Below, one piece after another: positions 43,280 to 51,084 of a stretch of DNA of 64,000 nt. The translations under genes and the position numbers were made by a program. This DNA is from JBKHXF01 sp046566145 (GTDB lineage Bacteria; Actinomycetota; Nitriliruptoria; Nitriliruptorales; Nitriliruptoraceae): the NCBI GenBank assembly GCA_046566145.1, contig JBKHXF010000003.1, forward strand, positions 1-64,000, read 5' to 3'. The notes under the pieces are model-generated. The model was not told the DNA's origin, did not search any database, and was given only the letters and a program-made list of their open reading frames with translations. Every line of letters starts with the position of its first letter. Positions within the stretch are counted from its first letter, which is position 1.

Positions 43280-44580
43280 GCCACGACCTCCAGCGCACGG
43301 CGCACGACGGTCTCGGACAGGTGCGCGTGCTCGGCGTCGTAGACGTCGGTCCCGAGCGTCGCGTTCATCGGCCGGGTCAGCACCAGCTGGAGGTCGCCGA
43401 TGTAGCGGGCCAGGAAGGCGCCCTCGCAGTAGGCGAAGTAGAACTCCCACATCCGCACGAAGCGGTCGTCGAAGCCGAGGTCGCGGACCTGGTCGACGTT
43501 GGCGAGGAAACGCTCGCGCCACAGGCGCAGGGTCTCGGCGTAGTGCACGCCGATGTTCTCGGTCTCCTCGACGAACAGCGCGGTGTTCGACCCCATGGAC
43601 GAGGTCATGGCCTCGAGCGACGGCAGGTGGCCGCCGGGGAAGATGTAGCGCTGGATGAAGTCGGGGCGCCGGCGGTAGTTGTCGTAGCGCTGCTCGGGGA
43701 TCGTGATGACCTGGATCGCGGCGAGCCCGTCAGGGGCCAGCAGCCGGTCGACCTGCTCGAAGTAGGTGTCGAGGAAGCGGTGGCCGACGGCCTCGAGCAT
43801 CTCGATCGAGACGATCCTGTCGAACTGGCCCTCGACCTCTCGGTAGTCGACGATGCGGATGTCGACGAGGTGGTCGAGGCCCTCCTCGACCATGCGCTGG
43901 CGGGCCCAGGCGGCCTGCTCCTCCGACAGCGTGATGCCGGTGACCCGGGCGCCGTACTCGCCGGCGGCGACGGACGCGAAGCCGCCCCAGCCGCAGCCGA
44001 TCTCGAGGACGTGGTCGCCCTCCTGCAGGCGGACCTTCTCGGCGAGGCGGCGGTACTTGGCGAGCTGCGCCTCCTCCAGCGACTGGCCCGGCTCCTCGAA
44101 GTACGCGCACGAGTAGGTCATCGTCGGATCGAGGAACAGGCGGTACAGGTCGTTGGAGAGGTCGTAGTGCGCCTCGATGTTCTTCTTCGACTGCCCGAGC
44201 CGGTTGGCCCGCATCGCGTGGACGGCCTTGTCGCCCGCGATGTTCACCAGCGCCGCCGGCGTGATCTTCTTCAACGCCGAGCGGTTCGCGATCATCAGGC
44301 GGATGAGGCTGACGAGGTCGGAGGACGACCAGTCGCCGTCCATGTACGACTCGCCGACCCCGACCGACGCCCCGGTGATGAGGCGGCGGAAGAAGCGCCA
44401 GTCGTGGACCCGGATGTCGCTGACCAGCTCCGAGGCGGGGTCACCGAAGGAGCGGACGCGGCCGTCGGGCAGGTGGATGGTGAGGGACCCGACCCGGAGG
44501 TTCTCGAGCATCGACGCGAGCGTGTACATCGCGCGGCGGTCGGCGGTGGAGGGGGCACGGGCGATGCTGGAGGTGGTCAC
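43276..44580 (-). CDS. Cyclopropane-fatty-acyl-phospholipid synthase (copy 2)
   Basis: This is a 434-residue CFA synthase with the full N-terminal region (VGSLTIHLPDGRVRSFG, GASVGVGESYMDGDW) and catalytic domain (IEAHYDLSNDLYRLFLDPTMTYSCAYF, EIGCGWGGFA, VSIEMLEAVGHRF, IQRYIFPGGHLPSL). It transfers a methyl group from SAM to unsaturated acyl chains in membrane phospholipids. GTG 44580 is preceded by GGAG; the open frame upstream of it reads as noncoding. It is separated from DUF1365 by 164 bp that hold a palindrome and a G-quadruplex motif, so the two CFA genes may have their own promoter. Confidence 0.92.
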   Translation of the reverse strand: MTTSSIARAPSTADRRAMYTLASMLENLRVGSLTIHLPDGRVRSFGDPASELVSDIRVHDWRFFRRLITGASVGVGESYMDGDWSSSDLVSLIRLMIANRSALKKITPAALVNIAGDKAVHAMRANRLGQSKKNIEAHYDLSNDLYRLFLDPTMTYSCAYFEEPGQSLEEAQLAKYRRLAEKVRLQEGDHVLEIGCGWGGFASVAAGEYGARVTGITLSEEQAAWARQRMVEEGLDHLVDIRIVDYREVEGQFDRIVSIEMLEAVGHRFLDTYFEQVDRLLAPDGLAAIQVITIPEQRYDNYRRRPDFIQRYIFPGGHLPSLEAMTSSMGSNTALFVEETENIGVHYAETLRLWRERFLANVDQVRDLGFDDRFVRMWEFYFAYCEGAFLARYIGDLQLVLTRPMNATLGTDVYDAEHAHLSETVVRRALEVVA

Positions 44581-44677
44581 GGGCTGCTCCGGGGCGGCGC
44601 CGGGCTCGGCGGCACGGTTGCGGACGGGATGGTGCTGAGGTGGGGTTCGGAGCCGGGTCGTGCCCGGTCGGCCACCC

Positions 44678-44697
44678 CACGTGAACGTCACGTGACG
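44678..44697. promoter_or_regulatory. Overlapping palindromes (CACGTGA-N3-TCACGTG) upstream of the CFA genes
   Basis: An inverted repeat with perfect 7-bp arms (44678-44684 and 44688-44694, spacer ACG) overlaps a perfect 12-bp palindrome at 44686-44697. It lies 98 nt upstream of the CFA copy 2 start and is a candidate operator for the two methyltransferase genes. Confidence 0.5.
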
Positions 44698-44710
44698 ACA
44701 CGAGGCGGCC

Positions 44711-44729
44711 GGGCGGGCGGGAGGGAGGG
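44711..44729 (+). other. Potential G-quadruplex motif between DUF1365 and the CFA genes
   Basis: Five runs of exactly three G separated by single-nucleotide loops (C, C, A, A) occur on the plus strand. Transcription runs on the minus strand, so the G-rich strand is the template. The motif begins 15 nt after the DUF1365 stop codon in the direction of transcription. Confidence 0.6.
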
Positions 44730-44744
44730 AGGCAGGGAGCCGGG

Positions 44745-45581
44745 TCAGGCCGATGCGCGCTCGGACGCGTCACGCGGCCGGGCGATGGCGTCGAAGCCGG
44801 TGTCGGGCGGGGTGGGCTTGCGGTGGAAGCGGGCCTTGCGCCCGACCCAGATCCGCAGCGCCTGCCAGTGGATCGCCGCGACGGTCCGCAACGTCATGAA
44901 CGGCTGGCGGAGCAGCAGGCCGAGCAGCGTGGTCGTCGTGAACGCTCGCCGACGCTCCACGTTGGTGGCATCGAACAGCCGGCCGGTCGCGTCCGACACG
45001 TCCATGTGGACCGCGAACAGCTCCCCGTCGGCCGGGGCCGGGGTCACCGGCCGGAACGCGAAGTCGTAGGTGTGGTCCGGGATGTCCATGAAGGGCGAGA
45101 CGTGGAACACCTTGGTCGCACGCGCGGTCACGCGGTGCGGCCCCTCCCAGGTGAGCTCGTCGAGCACGTAGCCGTGCGTCTCGCCGAACGTGTTGTCCAC
45201 CTCCGCGACGACGAGCTCGAGGCGGCCGTCGGTGCCGTGGCAGAGGAACCAGCTCACGGGGTTGAAGACGTGACCGAGGATCCGCAGGTTGGTGTGCAGC
45301 AGCACGGGGCCGTCGGGGAGCTCGACGCCCTGGCCGGCCAGCCAGCGCGCCAGCTTCTCGCGCACCGGCAGGTCGAGCGGACCGAGGTGGTCGCTGTCGC
45401 GGAAGGTCGCGAGCCCGCGCCGGCGGTAGCCGAAGCCCACGACGTCGGCGTCGAGACGGTCGAGCTCGTCGAGGTCGAGCAGCGCGTGCCACGTCCGGTA
45501 GGTGAACGCGTGGGGCTTCGGGCGGACCCGCCGGTGGCGGACCGTGCCGACGGTGAGGCTGGAGCGCAGCGGCGCGCTCAC
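44745..45581 (-). CDS. DUF1365 family protein
   Basis: This is a 278-residue protein with the DUF1365 signature: VGTVRHRRVRPKPHAFTYRTWHALLDLDEL, DSDHLGPLD, LHTNLRILGHVFNPVSWFLCH and ATKVFHVSPFMDI. The family is uncharacterised biochemically but is constantly found between an FAD oxidoreductase and a CFA synthase, as here. GTG 45581 overlaps the stop of the FAD gene by 4 nt. The product probably acts on membrane acyl chains together with its neighbours. Confidence 0.88.
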   Translation of the reverse strand: MSAPLRSSLTVGTVRHRRVRPKPHAFTYRTWHALLDLDELDRLDADVVGFGYRRRGLATFRDSDHLGPLDLPVREKLARWLAGQGVELPDGPVLLHTNLRILGHVFNPVSWFLCHGTDGRLELVVAEVDNTFGETHGYVLDELTWEGPHRVTARATKVFHVSPFMDIPDHTYDFAFRPVTPAPADGELFAVHMDVSDATGRLFDATNVERRRAFTTTTLLGLLLRQPFMTLRTVAAIHWQALRIWVGRKARFHRKPTPPDTGFDAIARPRDASERASA

Positions 45582-46891
45582 ACCGGCCACCGGATGCCGA
45601 GGTGCTGCACCGCCCGCAGCGCGGACCAGAGGCCGTCCTCGTGGAACCCGTAGCGCTGGTAGGCGCCGGCGTAGAAGGTGTGCTGCTGCCCGTTGAGCTC
45701 GTCGAGGCGCTGCTGCGTCGAGACCGACTCCGGGGTGTAGCCCGGGTGGGTGTAGGTGGTGCGGTACAGCACCGTCTCGGGCGCCGGCTCCCGCGTCGGG
45801 TTGAGGGTGACGACGTAGCGCTTGGGGCCACGGATCGACTGCAGGCGGTTCATGTCGTAGGAGAGCGAGACCTTCTCTGCCGGCGTGCGGCAGTCGTCGA
45901 GCAGGTAGTTCCAGGATGCCCGGGCCGCCGCCGAACGCGGCAGCAGCGACTCGTCGGTGTGGAACCACGTGTCGTTGTCCGAGTAGTGCCACTCCCCGAG
46001 GAGCTCCTTCTCGAGCACCGACGGGTCCTGCAGCATCCCGAGCGCCTCGTCGGCGTGCGCCGCGATGACCACCTTGTCGAAGCGGTGGGACTCCCCGGAG
46101 GCCGTGCGCAGCGTCACGCCGTCCCGGTCGCGCTCGACCGTGTCGACCCCGTCGCCCGTGTGGATGCGGTCGCGGTACCCGGCGGTCAGCTTCGGGATGT
46201 AGCTCGCGGTGCCGCCGGTGACCGTGCGCCACTGGTGGTGGGTCGACACCCCGAGCAGCCCGTGGTTGTGGAAGAACTGCAGCAGCGTGTGGAGCGGGAA
46301 GCGCTCGATGACGCCGGTGCCCGACGACCAGATCGCGGCCGCCATCGGGATCAGGTAGTGCTCACCGAAGCGGTCGGAGAACCCGGCCGCCCGCAGGAAG
46401 CGCCCGAGCGGGACGTTGCGGGTGCGGGGGTCGTCCTTGAGCCGCCGTCCGAGCCGGTTGAACCGCGCGATGTCGCCGAGGAACCGCAGGTAGCCCGGGT
46501 CGAGCAGGTTGCGCGGCTGGGCGGCGATGCCCTTCGCGTTGCCGGCGTACTCGAGGTCGCAGCGCTCGCAGCGCAGCGCCCACGACATGTCCGACTCCTG
46601 GGTCTCGACCTCGAGCTCCTCGAAGAGGGCGGTCAGCGCCGGGTAGGTGGCCTCGTTGTAGACGATGAACCCGGTGTCGACCGGCAGGCGGCCGCGGTCG
46701 CCTGCCGCGTCGAGCCGGTTGGCGGCCGAGGAGGCGACACCCGGGTCCGAGCCGGGGCGCGGCACGGCCACGGTGTGCGTGTGCCCGCCGAGCCTCGGCT
46801 CGCGCTCGAAGACGTGCACCTCGTGGTGGCGGTCGAGGAGCCAGCCGGCCGCCAGGCCGGAGATGCCCGTCCCGATGACGGCGATACGCAC
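45578..46891 (-). CDS. NAD(P)/FAD-dependent oxidoreductase of the DUF1365/CFA cluster
   Basis: This is a 437-residue flavoprotein of the amine-oxidase/phytoene-desaturase-like class. The dinucleotide motif is at the extreme N-terminus (MRIAVIGTGISGLAAGWLL), with HVFEREPRLGGHTHT, DTGFIVYNEATYPAL, VVIAAHADEAL and a C-terminal YAGAYQRYGFHEDGL typical of the subgroup encoded beside DUF1365 and CFA synthase. In Rhodobacter an analogous set belongs to the singlet-oxygen response and contributes to modified fatty acids. GTG 46891 has a GGAGG ribosome-binding site. It is the first gene of the cluster. Confidence 0.9.
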   Translation of the reverse strand: MRIAVIGTGISGLAAGWLLDRHHEVHVFEREPRLGGHTHTVAVPRPGSDPGVASSAANRLDAAGDRGRLPVDTGFIVYNEATYPALTALFEELEVETQESDMSWALRCERCDLEYAGNAKGIAAQPRNLLDPGYLRFLGDIARFNRLGRRLKDDPRTRNVPLGRFLRAAGFSDRFGEHYLIPMAAAIWSSGTGVIERFPLHTLLQFFHNHGLLGVSTHHQWRTVTGGTASYIPKLTAGYRDRIHTGDGVDTVERDRDGVTLRTASGESHRFDKVVIAAHADEALGMLQDPSVLEKELLGEWHYSDNDTWFHTDESLLPRSAAARASWNYLLDDCRTPAEKVSLSYDMNRLQSIRGPKRYVVTLNPTREPAPETVLYRTTYTHPGYTPESVSTQQRLDELNGQQHTFYAGAYQRYGFHEDGLWSALRAVQHLGIRWPV

Positions 46892-47308
46892 GGTCGTCCT
46901 CCACGCACTCGGTGTTCCTCCGGTGCGTTCGATGCCGCCTCCCCGCGGGGTTGGCGAGGTGGCGGTGGCCATCGGCACGCCGGCGCGAGGCCGGGCGACC
47001 GCGGTCCTGGACCGCCCCTGCCCCCGCAGGGTGTCGCCCGGCCACGCGGGCCGGACGGGCCGAACGGGCCGGGGACCCGCCCCCGCAGGTCCTCCGGCGC
47101 CGCTCGTTGCCCCTCGAGACGGTGCCGCAGCGCCCCATGTCGCTGGTTGGCCCACGTCTCGACACGGAGCATGGCCCGTCACGCTCCGTGAGGGAACCGT
47201 GCGCGCACCCCACCTCGAAGGGTGGTGCTACCACCACCATCGTCCCCACTGGTCGGCCCCGGCCCGCGTCGGCGGGCGCGCACCCACGCGGTCGTTACGC
47301 TCGTCGGC
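46892..47308. other. 417-bp divergent intergenic region with several inverted repeats
   Basis: It separates the lipid-modification genes (minus strand) from the NarL-type regulator gene (plus strand). It holds a perfect 7+1+7 palindrome at 47001-47015, an 8-bp inverted repeat with a 12-nt loop at 47163-47190, a 6-bp hairpin at 47221-47235 and the regulator's -10 box at 47296. I see no supported open reading frame and no clear -10 for the minus-strand operon. Confidence 0.6.
47296..47301 (+). promoter_or_regulatory. -10 hexamer TACGCT placing the regulator transcript start at its ATG
   Basis: TACGCT ends 7 nt before ATG 47309 (leaderless). The surrounding 13 nt GTCGTTACGCTCG (47291-47303) recur exactly at the promoter of the OmpR-type regulator on the other strand near 60869-60881. 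Confidence 0.55.
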
Positions 47309-48001
47309 ATGACCGAGACCGCCGTCCGCACCGAGCCGCTCCGCCTCCTGATCTGCGAGGACGACTACCTCGTCCGCGAGGGTGCCCGGGCGGTGCTCGA
47401 GTCGAGCCCCAACATCACGGTCGTGGGCACCGCCGGCGAGCCGGCCGAGCTCATGGCGCTGCTGGAGACGACCGAGCCCGACGCGGTCGTGCTCGACATC
47501 CGCATGCCCCCGACGCACACGACCGAGGGCATCGACCTGGCGCTCGAACTGCGGGTGCGCCACCCCGACATGGGCATCGTCGTGCTCAGCCAGCACTCCG
47601 ACCCCGAGTACGCGCTCGAGCTGCTCGGCGACGGCAGCGACCACGTGGCGTACCTGCTCAAGGAGCGCCTCGGTGACGCCGAGCGGCTCGTCGCCGCCAT
47701 CGAGGAGGTCGTCGCCGGCGGCTCCGTGCTCGACCCGCGCATCGTCGACGCGCTGCTCGAGGCGCAGCGCCGGCGGACCGCGTCGAAGCTCGCCGGGCTG
47801 ACCCCGCGGGAGCTCGAGGTGCTCGCGCTCATGGCCTCGGGGAAGGGCAACGCCGCGATCGCGCGGGAGCTGTTCATCTCCGACCGCTCCGTCGAGAAGC
47901 ACACGAACTCGATCTTCCGCAAGCTCGGGTTGACCGAGGAGCTCGACCTGAACCGGCGGGTCGCGGCGGTGCTGTTCTTCCTGCAGCGCTCGTCGGACTG
48001 A
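47309..48001 (+). CDS. NarL/LuxR-type two-component response regulator
   Basis: This is a 230-residue regulator with a receiver domain (acidic pocket ICEDDYLV, phospho-acceptor aspartate in VVLDIRMPP, lysine in AYLLKERL) and a C-terminal LuxR helix-turn-helix (LTPRELEVLALMASGKGNAAIARELFISDRSVEKHTNSIFRKL). It is expected to be phosphorylated by the convergent HisKA_3 kinase encoded 10 bp away at 48012. The receiver has an insertion (PPTHTTEGIDLAL) after the phospho-acceptor found in some actinobacterial NarL proteins. The ATG is placed seven nucleotides after TACGCT. Confidence 0.93.
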   Translation: MTETAVRTEPLRLLICEDDYLVREGARAVLESSPNITVVGTAGEPAELMALLETTEPDAVVLDIRMPPTHTTEGIDLALELRVRHPDMGIVVLSQHSDPEYALELLGDGSDHVAYLLKERLGDAERLVAAIEEVVAGGSVLDPRIVDALLEAQRRRTASKLAGLTPRELEVLALMASGKGNAAIARELFISDRSVEKHTNSIFRKLGLTEELDLNRRVAAVLFFLQRSSD

Positions 48002-48011
48002 GCCGTCCGGT

Positions 48012-49763
48012 TCAGTCGGCGGGCGGGGCCGGGAAGCGGGCGACCACCGACACGCCGCGCTCCGGCGCCGACTCGATGGTGAGCGAGCCGCCCACGGCGG
48101 CCACCCGGTCCCGCATGTGGCGGATGCCGCCGGGCCGTCCCTCGACCGCGTCCGGCATGCCCCGGCCATCGTCCGAGACGGCCAGCACGAGCTCGGCCTC
48201 CTCGTGCCGCACCGCGATGTCGACACGCGTGGCCGCGGCGTGCTTGACCGCGTTGGTGACCGCCTCCGCGGCGAGGAAGTACGCGTTCGCCTCGACCCCG
48301 GGCTGGAGCCGCGGCAGGGGCGAGGGCTCCGTGCTGACCTCGATCGGCAGGCTGGCCCGGGCCGCCAGGGAGTGCAGCGCGCCGGTGAGGCCACGGTCCT
48401 GCAGGATCGACGGGTAGAGGTCCTGGCTCGTCTCGCGCAGGCGCCCGATGATCTGGTCGATGTCCTCGGCCAGCTCCGAGACGGTCCCCGCCCCGACCGC
48501 CGGGTCGGACGCGAGCTGGGCGCGGGCGACGCCGACCTTCATGCGCAGCATCACGAGCTGCTGCTGGACGCCGTCGTGCAGGTCGCGGGCGACGCGCCGG
48601 CGCTCCTCGTCCTGCACGTCGACCATCCGACGCGCCGCGCGGCGAAGCGCCCGCGCCTGGTCGGCGTTCACGCCGAGCTGCGCGGAGAGAGCGCCACGCA
48701 TCCGCTCCAGCGAGCGCGCGAGGATCCCGATCTCGTCCTCCGAGTCGGTCTCGAACCGGGCATCGAGGTCACCGGCCGCGATCCGCTGCGCCGTCTCGGT
48801 CAGCGAGGTCAGCGGGCGGGTGACGAGGCGGGTCAGCAGGAATGCCAGCACGCCGGCGACGCCGATGAGCAGCGCGACCATCACGACGCGGTTCTGGAAC
48901 AACCGCTGGTCGAGCGAGGTGAGCGGCTCCTCGATGGCGATCCCGACCAGCGCCTGGGCGTCCGAACCCATGACCGGACCGAGCGGGACGTACAGCAGCA
49001 GGGCCTCCTGGTCACCGAGCCGCACGGTCACCGGCTCGTCGAGCGGCAGGGTCCCGTCGACGGTCCCGGGGGCCCGGGCGTCGTCGAGCCCCGGGTCGGA
49101 GGCCGCCACGACCCGTCCGTCGACGACGATCAGGAGGCTGCTGGCGCCGGAGCGGCTGCGCAGCTCGAGCGCCTCCGACGTGTCGAGCACGGTGCCGGCG
49201 ACGAACAGGGACGGCTCCCCCGCGGACTCGAGCCGGAACGCCTGCACCGCCACGCGGGCGAACCCCGGACGGGACACCAGCGGCACGACCGCGGTGGTGG
49301 ACCCGCCGGGCCCACCCTGTGCCAGCCGGGCCCGCAGCTCCTCCGTCGGGGCGGCCACCACGTCCCCGAGCACCGCGGCCGTCCGGCCGTCCGAGCGGAA
49401 GACGTTGAGGATCGACAGCTCGCCGGCGCTGGAGCGCTCGAGCTCGGACAGCAGGTTCGCGACCGCGATGTCCTCGCTGTAGCGACCGGCCCGGATCCGC
49501 TCCGCCGTCGACGACACCTGGGCCGTGAGTCGCTGCTGCTCGCGGTCGAGCAGCGCGCCGAGCTTGACGGCCTCGTCGACGATGAGCGTGCGGGCCTGGT
49601 CCTGCAGCTCCTGCCGGGTGAGACGGTTCTCCAGCACGAGCGTCAGCACGGCGGCGAGGGAGAGCGCGAGGAGGAACGCGCCCAGGATCCGTGGCAGCAG
49701 GCTCGACTCGACCGGAGGCGCGGATCGCGTCCCGGGGTCGGGCCCGCCCACCTCGTGCCGCAC
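48012..49763 (-). CDS. HisKA_3 (NarL-partner) sensor histidine kinase with extracellular domain and HAMP
   Basis: This is a 583-residue kinase with a first membrane helix (RILGAFLLALSLAAVLTLVL), an extracellular domain of about 260 residues, a second helix (VVMVALLIGVAGVLAFLLTRLV), a HAMP linker (RPLTSLTETAQRIAAGDLDARFETDSEDE), the dimerisation box with the phospho-histidine (RRRVARDLHDGVQQQLVMLRMK) and an HATPase domain (AEAVTNAVKHAAATRVDI, SDDGRGMPD, GGIRHMRDRVAAVGG). GTG 49763 has AGGGGG upstream and starts 10 nt after the stop of the binding-protein gene. It is convergent with the regulator gene. Confidence 0.93.
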   Translation of the reverse strand: MRHEVGGPDPGTRSAPPVESSLLPRILGAFLLALSLAAVLTLVLENRLTRQELQDQARTLIVDEAVKLGALLDREQQRLTAQVSSTAERIRAGRYSEDIAVANLLSELERSSAGELSILNVFRSDGRTAAVLGDVVAAPTEELRARLAQGGPGGSTTAVVPLVSRPGFARVAVQAFRLESAGEPSLFVAGTVLDTSEALELRSRSGASSLLIVVDGRVVAASDPGLDDARAPGTVDGTLPLDEPVTVRLGDQEALLLYVPLGPVMGSDAQALVGIAIEEPLTSLDQRLFQNRVVMVALLIGVAGVLAFLLTRLVTRPLTSLTETAQRIAAGDLDARFETDSEDEIGILARSLERMRGALSAQLGVNADQARALRRAARRMVDVQDEERRRVARDLHDGVQQQLVMLRMKVGVARAQLASDPAVGAGTVSELAEDIDQIIGRLRETSQDLYPSILQDRGLTGALHSLAARASLPIEVSTEPSPLPRLQPGVEANAYFLAAEAVTNAVKHAAATRVDIAVRHEEAELVLAVSDDGRGMPDAVEGRPGGIRHMRDRVAAVGGSLTIESAPERGVSVVARFPAPPAD

Positions 49764-49773
49764 CCGCGCCCCC

Positions 49774-51027
49774 TCAGCCCGCCACCGACGTCTCGGCGCG
49801 CCGCTGCGCGATCCGCATGGCCTCGTCGGCCGGCACCCCGCCGATGGTGACGTCGGCGATGGCGTCGATGAGCGCCTCGGTGGCCTCGGGCCAGGCGATG
49901 AGCAGCATGGGCTCGGCGACCTCGAGGCTGTCGCGCACCGGGGCGAACGACGGGTCGTCGAAGAGCGGGTCGTCGAACAGCGCCTCACGCGCCGGCAGGC
50001 GTCCCTCCTCCGCGGCGAACCGGCGGGCGTACTCGTCGCTCGTCAGGTGCGCCATGAAGGCGAAGGCGAGCTCGCGCTGCTCGGAGGACGTCGGCACGAA
50101 CAGGCTGGACCCGCCGAGCGTCGTACCGAGCCCGCCGGCGGACTGCGGGACCGGGATGACCTCGAGGTCGAAGTCGACCCCGGTGCGGGCGAAGGAGGCG
50201 ATGTCCCACGCACCCGTGGCGTGGAAGGCAAGCTCGCCGTTGCCGAACAGCACGGTCGCGTCGGAGCCGAGCCCGGACTCCTGCGGCGGGACGGCAGCAC
50301 CGTCGGCGACCAGGTCGCCGAGGAACTCCATGGTCGCGACGACCTCCGGGCTGTCCAGCAGGAAGGTCGGCGTCCCATCCTCGGCCACCTCGACGAGGTC
50401 CCCGCCGAAGGCACGGACGAACCCGTACAGGGCCCACGTCGACAGCGACAGCACGAGGCCCCGGGGCCGGTCCGCGGAGACCGCGCGCGCGGCGACGCCG
50501 AGGTCGTCGATGTCGTCGATGCCGACCAGCGGCGTGCCGGCCTCCGCGAGCAGGTCGGTGTTCGCCACGATGACCATGGCCGCCGTGTCCAGCGGCACCC
50601 CGTGCAGCTCGCCCTCCCACTCGACGTCGGTGATAGCGCCGGGCAGGTACTCCTCGCGGTCCCAGGTCTCGTCGAACAGGTCCGTGACCGGCTGGGCGAG
50701 GTCGAGCGCCGCCGCGGCGAACGCGTGCCACTGGGCGACGTCCACGGGCGTCCCCCGCTCCGCGGCGTCCCGCACCGCGTCGGGCAGGCGGGAGAACGGC
50801 ACGCCCGTCACGCGGACCTCGACCCCCGGGTTGTCCGCCTCGAAGTCGCGCACCGCGTCCGCGACCGGCGCCGTGTCGGCCCAGTCGTCGGCGAGGTAGA
50901 CCGTCAGGATGCGATCCTGCGGCGCTGCGGGACCTCCGGCACAGCCGGCTGCCAGCAGCGACGGGACGAGGACCGTCGCGGCGAGGGCGCGCATCCGACG
51001 GTGGGGGCGGGAAGGTTCGGTCTCCAT
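49774..51027 (-). CDS. ABC-type solute-binding lipoprotein linked to a sensor kinase
   Basis: This is a 417-residue extracellular binding protein of the sugar-binding cluster with the lipobox LAAGC (cysteine 29) and family segments VRDFEADNPGVEVRVTGVPF, DVAQWHAFAAAAL, GELHGVPLDTAAMVIVANTDLL and FMAHLTSDEYARRFAAEEGRLPA. No permease or ATPase gene adjoins it; it is instead followed after 10 nt by a sensor kinase gene. It may thus deliver ligand information to the kinase rather than feed a transporter. The ATG is seven nucleotides after a TAGGCT -10 box, implying a leaderless transcript. Confidence 0.9.
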   Translation of the reverse strand: METEPSRPHRRMRALAATVLVPSLLAAGCAGGPAAPQDRILTVYLADDWADTAPVADAVRDFEADNPGVEVRVTGVPFSRLPDAVRDAAERGTPVDVAQWHAFAAAALDLAQPVTDLFDETWDREEYLPGAITDVEWEGELHGVPLDTAAMVIVANTDLLAEAGTPLVGIDDIDDLGVAARAVSADRPRGLVLSLSTWALYGFVRAFGGDLVEVAEDGTPTFLLDSPEVVATMEFLGDLVADGAAVPPQESGLGSDATVLFGNGELAFHATGAWDIASFARTGVDFDLEVIPVPQSAGGLGTTLGGSSLFVPTSSEQRELAFAFMAHLTSDEYARRFAAEEGRLPAREALFDDPLFDDPSFAPVRDSLEVAEPMLLIAWPEATEALIDAIADVTIGGVPADEAMRIAQRRAETSVAG

Positions 51028-51034
51028 CGTGCGG

Positions 51035-51040
51035 AGCCTA
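51035..51040 (-). promoter_or_regulatory. -10 hexamer TAGGCT placing the binding-protein/kinase transcript start at its ATG
   Basis: On the minus strand TAGGCT ends 7 nt before ATG 51027, predicting a leaderless bicistronic mRNA for the binding protein and kinase. Confidence 0.55.
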
Positions 51041-51084
51041 CGCGCGCCGGGTCCGTCACGGCGCGAGGTCCGGCTCGTCGCCGG

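Noticed and set aside
47193..47220. ECF-sigma promoter (GGAACC with CGAA 17 nt later)
   Set aside because: The match is weak and a standard -10 box is present much closer to the start codon of the downstream gene.
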